NCBI GenBank assembly: GCA_031308135.1
Contig: JAHLJT010008756.1
Location: 63,580,232-63,644,231, forward strand
Length of the DNA: 64,000 nucleotides
Direction of reading: 5' to 3'
Source: Acheta domesticus
Taxonomy: Eukaryota; Arthropoda; Insecta; Orthoptera; Gryllidae
The position numbers were made by a program, and so were the translations under genes. Shown here one piece after another: positions 1-12,159 of this stretch. How positions within the stretch are numbered: the stretch's first letter is position 1; the number at the start of each line of letters is the position of its first letter. The notes under the pieces were generated by a model. It made no database searches. It had not been told where the DNA came from and was given only the letters and a program-made list of their open reading frames with translations.

Positions 1-312
1 GCCATAAACCGCTAGATATAACGTATCGATTTATTTAAATCCGAATGCTTCTGATGAGTGTGTCGCGTCAAATGCAACCTGCAACACACTCAGCAGCATT
101 TTGAATCTATATCGTTAAATAACTCCTAAACGAGGCGTTCTAGGGCCTTAAAACCTTAAATATTGAGACCCAAGGCCTCAAAGAAACGTTTCTCACACCG
201 TAATGTACAGAAAGAACTTCCTGAACATTCTATTACATTTTTGCTGGTCCGGCGCTTCCCGATATTACCTCACATGCTCAAGAACGTGCAGAATCTGCAA
301 GTAAATGTGAAT
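1..312. other. Unannotated left edge
   Basis: No gene, repeat or motif was recognised here. Six-frame reading gives only short open stretches of ordinary base composition. Confidence 0.5.
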
Positions 313-440
313 GAGAGGGACAGAGAGCGGCAGAGACAGAGACACACACAGAGAGAGACAGACAGGGCCAGGGTAAGGGAGAGAGGGAGAGACAGTGAGA
401 AACGGAGATGGGAGGGGAAAGAGAGAGATGAAGAGCAGAA
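313..440 (+). repeat. Purine-rich (GA/GACA) low-complexity tract
   Basis: Almost uninterrupted purines with GAGAGA, GACAGA and CACA runs. The reading frames across it have the Arg/Glu-rich composition typical of simple sequence, so it is not coding. S1 SINE copies elsewhere carry a short purine-rich stretch in their body, so this may be an expanded SINE segment. Confidence 0.7.
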
Positions 441-506
441 CAACGTCTGTTGGGTTTTCCCAGTATAAAATATTAAGAGGCGGCGGAGTTCCTATCCTTC
501 CTGGAC

Positions 507-645
507 TGTGAGTACCAGCGCCGGCCTGTACGTCGACTTGAGGTCCCCCCTCCAAATGTCGTCGTCAGCGGGGCAATGTCCCAGTCGGAGAAGCTCGAAG
601 CCTCCACATAGTGCAGTGCATTTAAGGGTAAGTGTGCCCAATTTC
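507..645 (-). mobile_element. S1 SINE fragment (body)
   Basis: On the + strand this stretch follows the order seen in the intact S1 copy at 29718-30235: a GTCGAC-containing block, a CCCCTC block, then CAGCGGGGCAATGTCCCAGTC and a GTAAGTGTG block. It lacks the tRNA-like head and the tail, so it is a decayed internal fragment. Divergence is high, suggesting an old insertion. Confidence 0.6.
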
Positions 646-1292
646 AATAGGACGTTAGCGTCTTTGGGTTGCGTGTTTCTCAGTTTCTCTTGAATAATGA
701 AGAAATTCATAGCGTGACGACTACTACGATGTCTTCTCACCTTTAATTTTTATTACAGTGTATCATCTGAGATCTTAAGCAGGCCACACACTACCAAGCG
801 TGGCTAGTTAAGTCAGCCTCGTGCCAACTGCAAATCTGTCACTGCCACTATTTGCCCCGTTGTGCAAACAATGAAGCAAGTAGCAAAGACGACAGTCACA
901 AGATAGGCATGCTAGTGTATCCCCAGTTTTACACCTCAAAGCGATTACGAAAACTTCATAAATGATGGACTGGATAACAGTATGGGAGACGTGTCGCTAT
1001 CGTTTTGTCACGAACAAATTCAGGCCTCAGGCGGGATTCCAATCTGCAACACAATTTGAACAGAGACTTAGTTGTTGCGTCACGTAGGTCGTAGTCACGT
1101 AGGTCGACTCACCTTTCGACACCAGGGTTCAATTCCTTGTCACTCCATGCAGAATATCGTGCTGATAAAGCGGGTTAGCAAAGAGTTTTCTCGTTTTTCT
1201 TGACTCATTTTGCGTCATCAAATGCTCATTATTCACATCATCTACAATAGCATTATATCTGGTTCATTGATGTTTCCGGCCACCTGAACTCC
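646..1292. other. Unannotated, non-coding
   Basis: No ORF with protein-like composition. A B-box-like GGGTTCAATTCC occurs near 1128, perhaps a very old tRNA-derived SINE remnant, but no A box at proper spacing was found. Confidence 0.4.
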
Positions 1293-2355
1293 TATCACTA
1301 TTAGTACCGTTAGTGTAGTCAATGTTTTCATTCCTGTGGTGGTGTTGTTCCTCCCTCGTTGGATGATGAGATTCGGCGCTGACCTACACGTTCGCTTGCT
1401 GATTTATTGATTGATTCGTTCGTGTTTTCGGGCGCGTCAACTACTTAGGTCATTAGTCCCGTAGGTGTTGTGCGTGTTTTTCTCGGGAGGTGGCGGTGAT
1501 CTTTTCCTCGCTGGATGGCGAAATCTGACGCCGACCTACCGTCGACTAGGGGGGTTCTCCCCGCAACCAGGTATCTCCCGCCAGCGGAGCACCGCCCCAG
1601 CCGGGACAAGCTGTAAGCTCCCGACCGATCATCCGACATCTGTGATAGTGTCATGCATGTTAGTGTAAGTGTGTGTGTAAGGGGAGAGGATAGGACAAGG
1701 AAGAGGAAGAAAAGATCGCGCGCGGTCCGTGGCCCGTTTTTTAGGGTACTGCTCCGGCATTCGCCTGGTGTTGATCGGATCGGAGAAACCACGGAAAACT
1801 ATCGATCAGAGCAGCCAGCGGGTATAATTTTTCTACAGACAGTGACCGGGACTCGAACCTAGGACCTCCCGGTCAGAGGGACTGCAGTGACATCAGCTGA
1901 TGCACTGAGCCATCTCTCCCGGTTGCTTGCGGAGTATTTATCACTTCCGGTGTCTCCCTCAGAGGAGAACCGCCTTAACCAGAACAACTTCTAAGCTCCC
2001 AACAGGTCTCCCGATATAGACGGTAGTGAAGTGCATGTTAGCATGTGTAAGGGCAGAAGCCAGAACAAGGAAGAGAAGGAAATCTCGTGCCCGGTCCGTG
2101 GTCCATTTGTCAGTCCATTTGCCTGATATTTATAAGAGAAACCACGGAAAACCATCGGCAGTCGGTCGCCAGCATTTTCATCCAAGCAGGCCCTGACTTC
2201 ATTTCATCTATACAACGAGAGCTGTGTCCCCACAGTAAGCGAATGTCAAAAATCTGCTCTTATCGAGTCTCGAACCCTAGTACTTCCCAGAATTGTTGCA
2301 GAAACTGCATCAATGCTGTCTCTGAGGTAATTTCCGCCGTACTGCATTGGGCGAG
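1293..2355 (-). mobile_element. Older S1 SINE copy, split by a younger S1 copy
   Basis: The two halves, 1293-1400 and 1918-2355, are consecutive parts of one S1 element read on the minus strand. The left half holds the tail-proximal blocks (CATTAGT-like, CTCGTTGGATGATGAGAT, GACCTAC) and the right half the middle and head-proximal blocks (CTCCCAACAGGTCTCCCG, CCACGGAAAA, a degenerate reverse B box CGAACCCTAG). The interruption is the S1 copy at 1401-1917. Both halves are clearly more diverged than the insert, as expected for a host copy older than its guest. Confidence 0.7.
1401..1917 (-). mobile_element. S1 tRNA-derived SINE, full-length copy
   Basis: Read on the minus strand it starts AGAGATGGCTCAGTGCATC, giving a pol III A box (TGGCTCAGTG), followed by the B box GGTTCGAGTCC. 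It then has a long body with CCGTGGTTTCTCCGAT, a pyrimidine-rich stretch and CACACACACTTACAC, and ends in a GCGCCCGAAAACACGAA tail with ATC-type repeats. Length and layout match the TSD-bounded copy at 29718-30235. It lies inside an older S1 copy; the flanks share an imperfect duplication around GCTTGC (near 1391-1400 and 1922-1931). Confidence 0.85.
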
Positions 2356-3861
2356 ATGACTGCCGTTCAGGAGAGAACCGACTACTACCCTGTTAAGATG
2401 AAGACGAGGGATATGGCGAAGTCACGGCCGCTGCGCCAGTCCCCTGTATTTCATGCTAAAAGATAAATACATTTTGTTGGCAATTGAGAACGATGCATTA
2501 GATTTTTTATATTTCATTTTCTGTTAATTTGCAATCTGTTTCTAATTAAACATTGAGCAAATTGTTATGTAATGGTACATTATAAGGACATTACATTAAC
2601 ATTATATGAGCACAGAATATCCCATACGAAATCAATTGAACGGGAAAGGCAAATTCAGAATTTGTTGCCGGTGATGGTTTTTACTACTATCGGCAGGTTG
2701 ATGGCTAACATGTTTTAGCAGTGGTTTAATTGATAGTGCATTGTATTATTTCTTCGTATTTGGTGACAATTGTTGGCCAGCATGAGAATCGCGAAAACGG
2801 TGCGAGAGTTTTGAGATTAGCAACGTAATCGTGGAGGCGCAGAGGAAACAAAGAAGGAGATATATCCGCCGAGATGTACAACGAGCCTATCAATTCAGTC
2901 GTTTACATACGCAGTACCTTGCATGAATGTTTAGCACGAATTGGTTCGGCCATTTCAAACAATTTATTGCGTCATAATTATAGCCTAAAAAGAGAGGGCC
3001 TCATAAAATCTTATTCGGTTAGTCAAGTTGCGGCCTCGGGGCCAAAGTACCAATGTATTTCTCTTGCTTTAAATCATATTTATAAACGGTAACGTTCAAA
3101 TAATTTTACAATCCGTGGGTCAGTGGCGTCATTGGTTCTCTCTCTTGTTTTTCGAAGTCTTGGGCGCAATTCTTTACCTTCTGATTTCCACCATGCTTGC
3201 AGTTAACCACGATTGCAAAGCTCTAACCTAACAGGATTGCCAGGAGAACCGTCTCAGTGGGGTATATAAAAACTGTTTTAGCTGCATCGGGGGATAAAAT
3301 GTGATAGAATTTTGGCCGCAGCAAAAGTAATATGGGTAAATTATTTACATATCTAAGTTGTGTAAGTAGAGGACTAAAAAAAAGCAAAGCCACCGTTTAC
3401 AAAAGTTAAGGTGATGCCTTGTCAATAAAATAATATATCCATGTCAAACCCTATTGTACAGTTTAAAAACTAAATATTTTTATCTAATTAGTTTATTCAT
3501 GTGTTAAAGTTTCCCCCTATGTGAAAATCATTTTCCAATCGCAGCCCATGGAATATGATACAATAATCAATGTATAGTACTGAGAAATAACGGAGGTGTA
3601 CAATTGACTAGAAAAGTTCTATAACGACTTCTTGTACGTGTGGTTGCTTTGGTAATCGACTTGCTGTACATTTGGCCTCCTGTCCTTTTTCATACCAAGA
3701 AAAAAATTGCAAACGAATTCAATTTTTCTTCAGTTGGTTTAGTAGTCATGCCATTCACATATACTGCACATAACTATTTACAACTGATAGCAAATTTAAG
3801 CGATGGAATTTTCAAGGAAATATTTTCGTGGGTTTTGTTAGAAAATTTTCAGATAGAATGT
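2356..3861. other. AT-rich non-coding stretch
   Basis: No transposon signature, exon or RNA gene was recognised. The short ORFs here are low-complexity or have no recognisable family features. Confidence 0.5.
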
Positions 3862-3907
3862 TAATAATAATAATAATAATAGTAATAATAATAATAATAA
3901 TAATAAT
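3862..3907. repeat. (TAA)n microsatellite
   Basis: About 15 units of TAA/AAT, interrupted once by AGT. Confidence 0.95.
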
Positions 3908-4523
3908 GTAAACTTCGATTTTAAATGTTAATTAATCTAGAAGTAGCAGCCTACGGCTTGGCTTATATCCGCCCGGTCAACGATTGACTATGCCCATAAC
4001 TACGTAAGTCCTGCCTACGTTTTCTAATGTGGTGACTTTCAATTTTGCCCCAACATGACTTAAGCCCTCCCTACAAGATCAGTTTAATACTTGAAGTTGT
4101 AATATGATGTTAATTATCTCAGTTGTAATTCATATTTTCCGTTTCTTCTATATTTTTTTAATATATAAAGCTGTTATTTAAAACATTTCTGTCTTGTAAA
4201 TGATGGAACAACTGATTGATAGATATAATTATCAGAGTCACCACCATCTCCAAGTCTTTGACAGAATATTCACAAACTCACGGCATACCACCACCTCCGT
4301 TCACACATTGCTACCACGAGCTCACGCAGCAACCTAACATCAACCAAAATATCGTCAATATATCACCCCCCCCCCCATCATTCACCATCCTATCTGAACC
4401 ATTAGGGTACTATCTTACCCCTTGCTACGATCACTACAATATCCGTCTTCGTCACTACCAAAACCATTAAAAAAGAAAAATATTCAAAGAGAAATAATCA
4501 TACTAGTGAACTTTTTTTATACG
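3908..4523. other. Non-coding stretch
   Basis: No recognisable feature apart from a run of nine C near 4366 and several ACCACCA/ATCACC-type short motifs. Confidence 0.5.
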
Positions 4524-5065
4524 ATGATTAATGACATGGGTAATTACTGACAATACATATGTCAATATTGCCACCACTAAATTTTGGCAAAGGTGTTTAT
4601 AATCAGGTTAAAATGTGATATAGTGGTGTGAGTGCAACAATATTAGGGCGTTGGGCCCTTGATAAATTCATTATAAAAATGGCACTTTTATTTAACATGT
4701 TTCGGTGTTCGATTACATTGGGTAACAATTGTTGCATGAAGACTCAATACGTTGAATTGTAGCAAAGCACGTCGCCACTTTCACCCCGACCACTCATAAA
4801 ATGATTAATGATATGGTCAACTACTAATAATACATGTGTCAATATTGTCACTCCACTAATTGTTGGCAAATATGTTTAAAATTAAGTAAAAGTTTGATAA
4901 GTGGTGTGAGCGCAACATTGATAGGGCATTGGGCCCATTACAAATTCATTGGAAAAATGGCACTTTTATTTAACATGTTTCGGTCTTCCATTACATTGTG
5001 TAACAATGGTTGCTCATCACGTTGCATTGTACCATTGCACAACGCCACTTTCACCCCGACCACCG
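4524..5065 (+). repeat. Two tandem copies of a 277-bp unit
   Basis: The unit starting ATGATTAATGACATGG at 4524 recurs as ATGATTAATGATATGG at 4801. Shared blocks occur in the same order in both: AATACATRTGTCAATATTG, GTGGTGTGAG, GGGCRTTGGGCCC, an exact 22-bp block containing GGCACTTTTATTTAACATG, and CGCCACTTTCACCCCGACCAC. Divergence between units is moderate. This may be a fragment of a satellite array or a local duplication; no coding function is apparent. Confidence 0.9.
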
Positions 5066-5214
5066 GGCACAGCTAGAAACCCTCTACCTTAAGCCCAATG
5101 TAGATCATAGCCTCCATCAGGGGCCCTGACAATATAAATATCTAACTCCGAACGGTAGTGTCGTAAAAGCGAACGCTTTAAATCGCAAGCAAAGCAACGA
5201 AAAGGAAATGAAAC

Positions 5215-5717
5215 GGCCGGCGGGCGAATAACTTTAAATACCGCCCTCCCCCGCCACCCCGCTCCGCATCCCGCGCCGTCGCGCCGTCCCGACGACACAT
5301 AGGCCGATTCGTAATAACACTTTCCGGTCCATCGAGTTCATTTGAACGCGTGCTCTCTAATTGCTTGCCAGCCAATCAAACTCGCGACGGAGCCGTGTCG
5401 CACAGTGGGGTTTGGCGCGAAGAGGCTACGGGGCAGTTGGCTGGCCTGCCGTGCCTTCGTCCGCTCCTCCGCCTCCGCCGCCTCCGTCGCTGCCGCCGCC
5501 GCCGCCGCCGCCGCCTCCTCAGACGCTGCTGTTGCTGCTGTTACTCCTACTACCGTAAGTGGTTTCGCGATCTACGTCTGCAACGTTGGTCGTTGGTCTC
5601 GGCGCCCTAGCTGCTGTGTCTCTCCCGTGCCGGACGCCCGCGCTTTGTCCAGCTCGTCGTCTGCCCTCGTCGTCTGTGCGTGCGTGAGTGTGTGTGAGTC
5701 GGATCATCGTCACTGCG
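5215..5717 (+). promoter_or_regulatory. CpG island with 5' leader of a + strand gene
   Basis: Base composition changes abruptly to GC- and CpG-rich with CCG/GCC and CTG/CTC trinucleotide runs (5460-5545), unlike the AT-rich surroundings. The island ends exactly at a coding start and a consensus splice donor (5718-5739), the expected layout of promoter plus first exon. A second, weaker donor-like ACC|GTAAGT is at 5554/5555, so alternative leader splicing is possible. The transcription start cannot be placed from sequence alone. Confidence 0.6.
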
Positions 5718-5739
5718 ATGGACTATCGTCAATTTGAAG
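5718..5739 (+). CDS. Candidate first coding exon (MDYRQFE-), unknown gene
   Basis: ATG at 5718 has G at -3 and G at +4 (strong Kozak context) and an in-frame stop upstream at 5556-5558. It encodes MDYRQFE plus one base, then a perfect donor AAG|GTAAGT at 5739/5740 (phase 1). The exon is too short for a family assignment. A phase-compatible downstream exon candidate lies at 35073-35233 (acceptor needs one preceding base), and the combined start resembles the first helices of a death-effector domain. The intervening 29 kb is AT-rich and full of transposons, as a long insect intron would be. The join is inferred, not seen. Confidence 0.45.
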
Positions 5740-8700
5740 GTAAGTTGCTGTGCGTAATGTGCTGTGCGTTGTGTGCTGTAATAATGTCACAGGCAAATCT
5801 GTGTTTCGAATGCGAGCGTGTGACTCCGACAAACTGTTTCGTCATTCGGCGTTGAATTTTCATCGCGATTCGGTCACGGTTTTGGTTTGAGAGACGGATT
5901 TTCTCTGACCCCATTGCTGGCGAATTCTAAATACGTTCACGATATTTCACCTCCAATAGTGCGGAATTCACACTTAATGGCGGTTGTCTAACGTGAGCAG
6001 GTAATTATGGAGTGAGACGAGCGGCGTGCTGCCATGTTTGTGTTGGACTGGGATCAAAATGCGCGCCGGATCACGGTGTCATGGAACGCTAACATAAGCG
6101 ATGGCGAAGAGTAATCAAAATACAGAAGACCGATGTTCGTAAAGAGTGCTAATGAGTCTTAAAGAACTGATCGTGTGTTGATAATTGACGGACATGTTTT
6201 CAACGTCTTCAATTTTTCAGTTCGAGATATGGTGCGTTCTCCTCAAAACCATTTCCGGTAACGAGCATGGAAGATATTGACGTCACTTCTATTGTACTAT
6301 TGTTTGAGTAATCGTTTCCTAGTATGAGCAATTGTTTTAACGATACCCATTCACAACGATTTTGGTCATGAAGATCCAATTAAATGACAAATGTTGGCAT
6401 AACTCATGTCAATCTAAATAAATTGGTTTCTTAGAGAATTTATGTCCCGCTAATTGTTACCCACAAGCTAAAAATACTACTCATCATTTTACCTTTAGGT
6501 AATTATGTGGTTAAAAGTACATCTTCTTTGCAATTACATTATTTATCGATATTATCTACTTCTTGGTTATGAATAATTATTAGTGATGGCCACAGACTGG
6601 TGTAAGTTGATTGAGTGTTGGCGGCTATAGCTTATGAATGGAGCGTAGTGGTTCAGGATAGTATAAGATTATGTAACCAACCAACGGTATCTTCGAAACT
6701 TGAAATAGTATGAGCTACAGAGTGAGAGCAAAATGTAATCATTCACCTTATTTCTTCAAAATATTATTAGATGTAAAAAGCGTTGCTAATTTTTAGGGAT
6801 TTGTGACACATTTCAGTCTCTTTATTAGTTCATTTGAGAAACATTATTTTCTCCAATAACTCAATTGCCGTTATTCTTAATTTATGCATTTCAGAAAACA
6901 TTCCGAATTGTGAAAAATTTTAATTATTCCAATATTGGTCTATTCTTCGAATTTATCTTGAAATCTTCGTATCTAAAGGAGCTTCGAGTGAATAAAATTG
7001 GAGATTACCTTTTGACAAAATGCAACAGAAGGTTTTTTTGCAAATATTTATCTATTTTGTACAGATTTTTTATTAAGTACTGTTTTTAATTTTGAAATTC
7101 CTATTATATAGTTTCTTATGCGAAGAATCTCAAATGGCATTTGATACAACCTGCTGGAAGTCTAACTGGAAATATGAGAGTAAATTCTGTTATAAATTTT
7201 TAAAAATTGAATGATATATCCAACTTTCAGATATCTCTGTTGTTCATACATCCCTTCTGCAATGTTTTCAAGTCTCATGGAAATGAATATATGTGACAAA
7301 GTTTCTCAGTATAAAACGAAGTGTTGTGAAAGAGCATCACCCAATATTTGAAAGAAAAAATAAAATATGTGTATAAGTAGTCCTTTTCATCAACACAAAT
7401 CTCACTTTTCATTGTGTTTAAATCAAATTAACTATAAAAAATAAATGGAAGGTGTTTACAAATAAAATTTATCTCTCAAGTGCAATAGTTGAACTTGCAA
7501 GTTATGATTATTAATTTATTCGAAACATTTACATTTACTATTACTTACTGGCAACATTTTGAATTTCATAATAGCAAACTTGATACAAATTCATTATTTC
7601 CGGAATCTAGTTACAAATTACTTATAACATGAGATTTTCTCAGTTCATAATGGGATGTGTAATATTTATGTAGGACAATTATAGCATTTATATTTTGACC
7701 TATTTTCCACATGTTCTGATCTTTTATTTGATAGTTTTTTTTTTGTAATCATGCAAGTGTTCGTTAAATATTAAAATATAACTTTTTTTGATAACATACC
7801 TTCAAGAAATATGACAGAGTTTTAGTTTTGGTTATAAGATATTTAGGTTCCAATAACTCCCATTTATGGACGCAAAATAGAATCTGTTAAACGAAAATTA
7901 ACAAATTCATATACAATTTATTTCACATTAACACACTAAGAGAGACAAAGGGTCTAACATACCGATATGAAAACTAAGGAAAGAGAAATCGCCGGTCTTA
8001 CAGACCACCACGATATCCAAAAATGCCTCTTATATTCCGACCGCTTCAGCGAACTAAACAAAACTCTGCCGAGTGATAGAAGAAGGTCAGGGAGGAAGCT
8101 ACTACGACTGTCAACGCTCTCGCCCACTCATATCGACCATTATTGCGTAAACAAATTTCACTTGGTGCCTGTCCGACCGATGTTTCCAGATAAACGTTAA
8201 GCCGTTTTACTAAAAAATACGAGTAACCATGCATAAAAATGAACACTGATTAAAACGGAAACACTAAAGGAGCTGTGACTTTCCGCCTCCTCAAAATCAT
8301 TTTTTACGCGTAAAATGATCTTTCTGTTGATGATGTGAATGACATTTCTATATAACGAACGCTTATGACGTAATGTAACAGTGCTTCAATTGTTTGTTTC
8401 TATTTTGACGTTCAGCACAAGCAGGGTAATCCAGGATTTTAATTTAATACAAATTTGAGTGTCAATATTATTTTCTTCCCAATTTCCTTTTCGAGTTTAT
8501 TTCTCACAATTTCAAATACACCTAAGTGGCAAATGTAAGTTTTATGGAATGAGTTGGAAAATTTGTGCTGTATTCTGTTGATTGTCTTGGGGTTCCAACT
8601 CTCTGAAACCTTGAGGTAAAGCCACGACACGTGTTGAAGTGTAAAGAATGAATTTAAAGTGTGAATTAATTTGAAGCATCAAAAGAATAAAATACACTTT

Positions 8701-9278
8701 TGCCAAAAAAATTCGAAGTCTACTTATTTACCTCAGTATCGCTGATAGCTTGATAATTATGTCGAGAAATGTCATGCAGCGAAATTATTTTAGTATAATG
8801 AAAGCGAAACTGCGGAGGATGGCTTCAAATATAATTATCAATTATTTGGAGATATTTTAAATGTGTAGTAATCTTAAATAAAGATAATTAATTATTATTC
8901 AACCTATTAAAATTATTTTAGCCTCCATACACCTTTACAAAGTTGAATTTATCATTGACGTTAATCCGTACTTCAACGTCATTTCAGATACACTGACACT
9001 TCACTGGTAATTCATAATGCAAATTCAATTGGGTGTGAAGAAACCCAATTCGGGAAAATAGGGGTCAAAATTCCAAGCGCCGGCTGTCCATTCTAGGTTT
9101 TGCAAAGCCACTGTCGGTAACTTGGTAAGACGGCCTTTCCCATTTGGCTAATAGAACTTAGTCTCAAGTCTTTTTTTATCAAGCTTTTCTGGCTCCCTAA
9201 AATATACTAAAAAGGCACTTCAGTCGTTGGCGGATGTCGAATGTGAGGGGGAAGGTACACATTTTACTTTTCATATAC
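5740..9278. other. AT-rich intron-like sequence
   Basis: Begins at a consensus donor and continues as AT-rich DNA without transposon domains or long ORFs. Likely the start of the first intron of the gene whose exon ends at 5739. The short ORFs here look random. Confidence 0.5.
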
Positions 9279-9720
9279 TGCTACATAGCACAGAGAAAGT
9301 GTTGTAATGTTGCCGCAAAAAAATGAATTTTTGACAGAAAAAAATCGGTTTGTGGGTTCTTAATACCTACAAAAATGGATTCTTCTTACTCCTAAATCTA
9401 GTAAATTACTTCTTTTAATACATTTTGTAGTCACAATTTACATGTTATGGGTCTTTGATACCAAAAAAATAGTTTTTTTCGCAAAACTCTCACAGAACGG
9501 CTAGCGCCTAAACCGTTCGAAGATTTGCTTTCAAATTTGATATTCCCCGATCGATCTGGCTGATGTCGCAGCCCTTCGCATTTGAACTAGGTATTTTGAT
9601 TTTGATGTTTATATTAAATCTCTGGAACAATTTTGAAGTTTTCTCAAAAATCCCTCCAAATTTTTGCGTTAACTATTTTGGTCAAGTAGAACGAAAAATG
9701 CGCTTAAAAAATGGTGGAGC
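9279..9720 (+). mobile_element. Dispersed repeat D1, copy 1 (unclassified)
   Basis: Shares ordered blocks with 13875-14400: AGAAAGTGTTGTAATG near the left end, then the block containing TTGATATTCCCCGATCGATC, then TATTTTGATTTTG and a CAAATTTTTGCG-like block. The most conserved core is ATTCCCCGATCGATCTG. No protein domain is visible, so this is a non-autonomous or decayed element of unknown class. Confidence 0.75.
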
Positions 9721-11801
9721 CCCAATTTTTGTTGAAACCTTTTTTCCCGCTATTAAATTAATGTTGTTTAAAATATTAATCAATAAAATGTGAATATTCT
9801 GGCATTGTTTTTCTGAAATCAAAAAGTGGTCAAAGCGAAAGGGTTATCATTTATCTGCCATTGCTTTCAGCATTACTGGGGGTCGACAATTTCCAAGACC
9901 CGTTCCAACCAGCTGACATCCACGAGGCACTGCGTGAGTACATTTCCCGATGTGTTTGCATTTGTTGGTACTTCGAAACGATTAATTTAGAATACGATGA
10001 TACCGTAAACACATAAAATGCTTAGGATATAAAAACCTGCGAAATTTGCATGATATATTTAATGTAATATATCAAGTTTACCGGAATTTCAATCGACACT
10101 ACTTCATGATTCTCAGACATGAAGATCACAATTTTTAATCTTCGTATGTTACCTATGTTCAACTTTTTAATCAGTTCATTATGGTTTGAAAAATCCTTGC
10201 ATTTGTCCTGCATTGTGTTGATCAAATTATCATTAATTTAATTTCGTTACACAACGATGGGGACCCAAGTTTTGACTACGCTAACGGGTGCATCAAGGCT
10301 GATCGTATTGTAACATTTCGTTGGTTTAATGCTTAAATGTCTCATGTTTTACGCAAGTGACCAGACGTTTCATATTAGCGGGGACAGTTCCTTTTTGAGT
10401 CCCTATCATGTATTTTTTTGAATGGAAAACGGGACGCCAAAATGTCCTGTTTTGTGTCAATTACCAATCGGTATAAAATGCCGCAATTTTAAATTTATCA
10501 TAATGTATTTCGCTTGGTTTGCATTAGTTTATAAAAAAAGTAAGCGTGAGCAATCATACGATCGTGTACCACGTAACAAGAGTGTTTCACAGACTATTGA
10601 AATCAAGAAACGAGATATTCAGTGGTGATTCTACGAAGGAAACATGAGCTATCACGCCATTTATCAAGCTTTATCGCTATCGATAACGTTACCAGGAATT
10701 CAATAATCCGAAACTTCTGCTTCTGTGAGTTTCTGTGCAACTTAGCAAGTAATCTTAACTGAGGAATACGGGCCAAATTTATAATGAACAAAAGTGAAAA
10801 TGAAACAAAACAAATTCCGAGATTAAATTGCCAACGAAGTACCTCTTTGCAAAAAGTAATTTCTACAATTAAATACTTGAAATAAATTTAAATTGCGGTC
10901 TTCTTTACTTTTTATTCCTGCTATTCATTTCCATTCATTTTTAAAACGCATAGTTTCCTACAGTTTGTAACGTTGCTTTTTGTTGTGCGCATATGTCCCA
11001 TTTTTTAATTAAAAAATGTCACAATGTCCCATTTTTTTGTTTTTAATACCTGTTAACCTTTTACGCTAATTTGTGCAGAAGTTTTGTATATTGTGTTTAT
11101 CAATAACTTAGTTGCTATCTGCAACATATCAGTTTGTTCAACATCTGGGAAATACCTTCTCTTTCAAATATCTATAATGGTATCCTGAACGTTTTAATAA
11201 ATTAAAATTACTTAAAATATATTAACGCCTACATGTAAAGGACAATTTACCAAACCGTCTGCATTTAAATATATAATACATTAAGTTAGGTTCAGCTAAG
11301 GTATCAAATTATTACAACATTGCACTACAGTTCCTAAAGTATTAAAAAAATTTAAAATAGACAATTAATCCCAACTTAATTATTCCCAATACTTTGAAAG
11401 CAAAGCAGCAATAGGAATTTTATCTGTTTTGCAGTATTATGTATACCGAAGTTAATAGAAGGGAGTTGAAATTGAAAATGTTATCAAAGGGATATTACTA
11501 ATATTCATAAAATATATCAGTGTCATGAAGTGGAAGCGCTAAAACTGAAAGGAAAACAGGCTGATTTAGGAGTTAAAAACTCAGTCATCTCACTTTAAGA
11601 CGAAACGAAAAATATTAGTGAGATTTTCGAAGACACCTTATTAATGAAGTACCAGGTCTCGGTACAAGCTGCGAAGCTTATTTTACGCTACGATATATTA
11701 TGTTTGGGAAGAATCCGACACTCATTTAATTAAACAACTACAGCTGGAGAGTGCATGAATTTACAAACTCTGTTAATACTTTCATTTTTATTTTATAACA
11801 T
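9721..11801. other. AT-rich intron-like sequence
   Basis: No exon, RNA gene or transposon signature recognised. Confidence 0.45.
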
Positions 11802-11875
11802 AACAAAAACTTATTTTCAAGATATGTATGGTATCTTTTAAGATACCATACATATCTTGAAAATAAGTTTTTGTT
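11802..11875. repeat. Perfect 74-bp palindrome at a LINE 5' junction
   Basis: Two exactly complementary 36-nt arms (11802-11837 and 11840-11875) are separated by TT. The outer part of the left arm is flanking DNA including the LINE target duplication AAGATATGTAT (11819-11829). The inner part GGTATCTTTT is the reverse complement of the first bases of the adjacent LINE fragment (AAAAGATACC). The hairpin therefore seems to have formed during insertion rather than being an independent element. Confidence 0.9.
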
Positions 11876-12022
11876 AAAAGATACCATATTCTGGAATTAC
11901 CATTCCGTTTCAAACAACCCACATGATGATGAACTCTAACTTCAATTAATACATAATTATCACATTTACTGAATGTTTGTTAAAAAACAGATTGTAAATA
12001 AACAGAATATTAAAATAAAAAA
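11876..12022 (+). mobile_element. 5'-truncated jockey-type LINE (3' end only)
   Basis: About 145 bp nearly identical to 30847-30990, where the same sequence follows a jockey-type reverse transcriptase C-terminus: ATACCATATTCTGGAATTAC, a stop region, a 3' UTR with AATTATCACATTTACTGAA, and an A-rich end. It is flanked by an 11-bp duplication AAGATATGTAT (11819-11829 and 12023-12033). High identity to the second copy suggests recent activity. Confidence 0.85.
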
Positions 12023-12159
12023 AAGATATGTATATTTTTTCATATAGTGTTACTGTGGTTTATTATAACTTGATTTGATTTCGTATTTGAATATTTTAAA
12101 TACACTAACTATATTTATCTTTGTTTTTAAATATTTACAAAAATATATACAAATCCTTT

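Noticed and set aside
1861..1917. Apparent tRNA gene (B box and A box)
   Set aside because: Part of the S1 SINE head; no closed acceptor or anticodon arms, and the same sequence recurs in all S1 copies.
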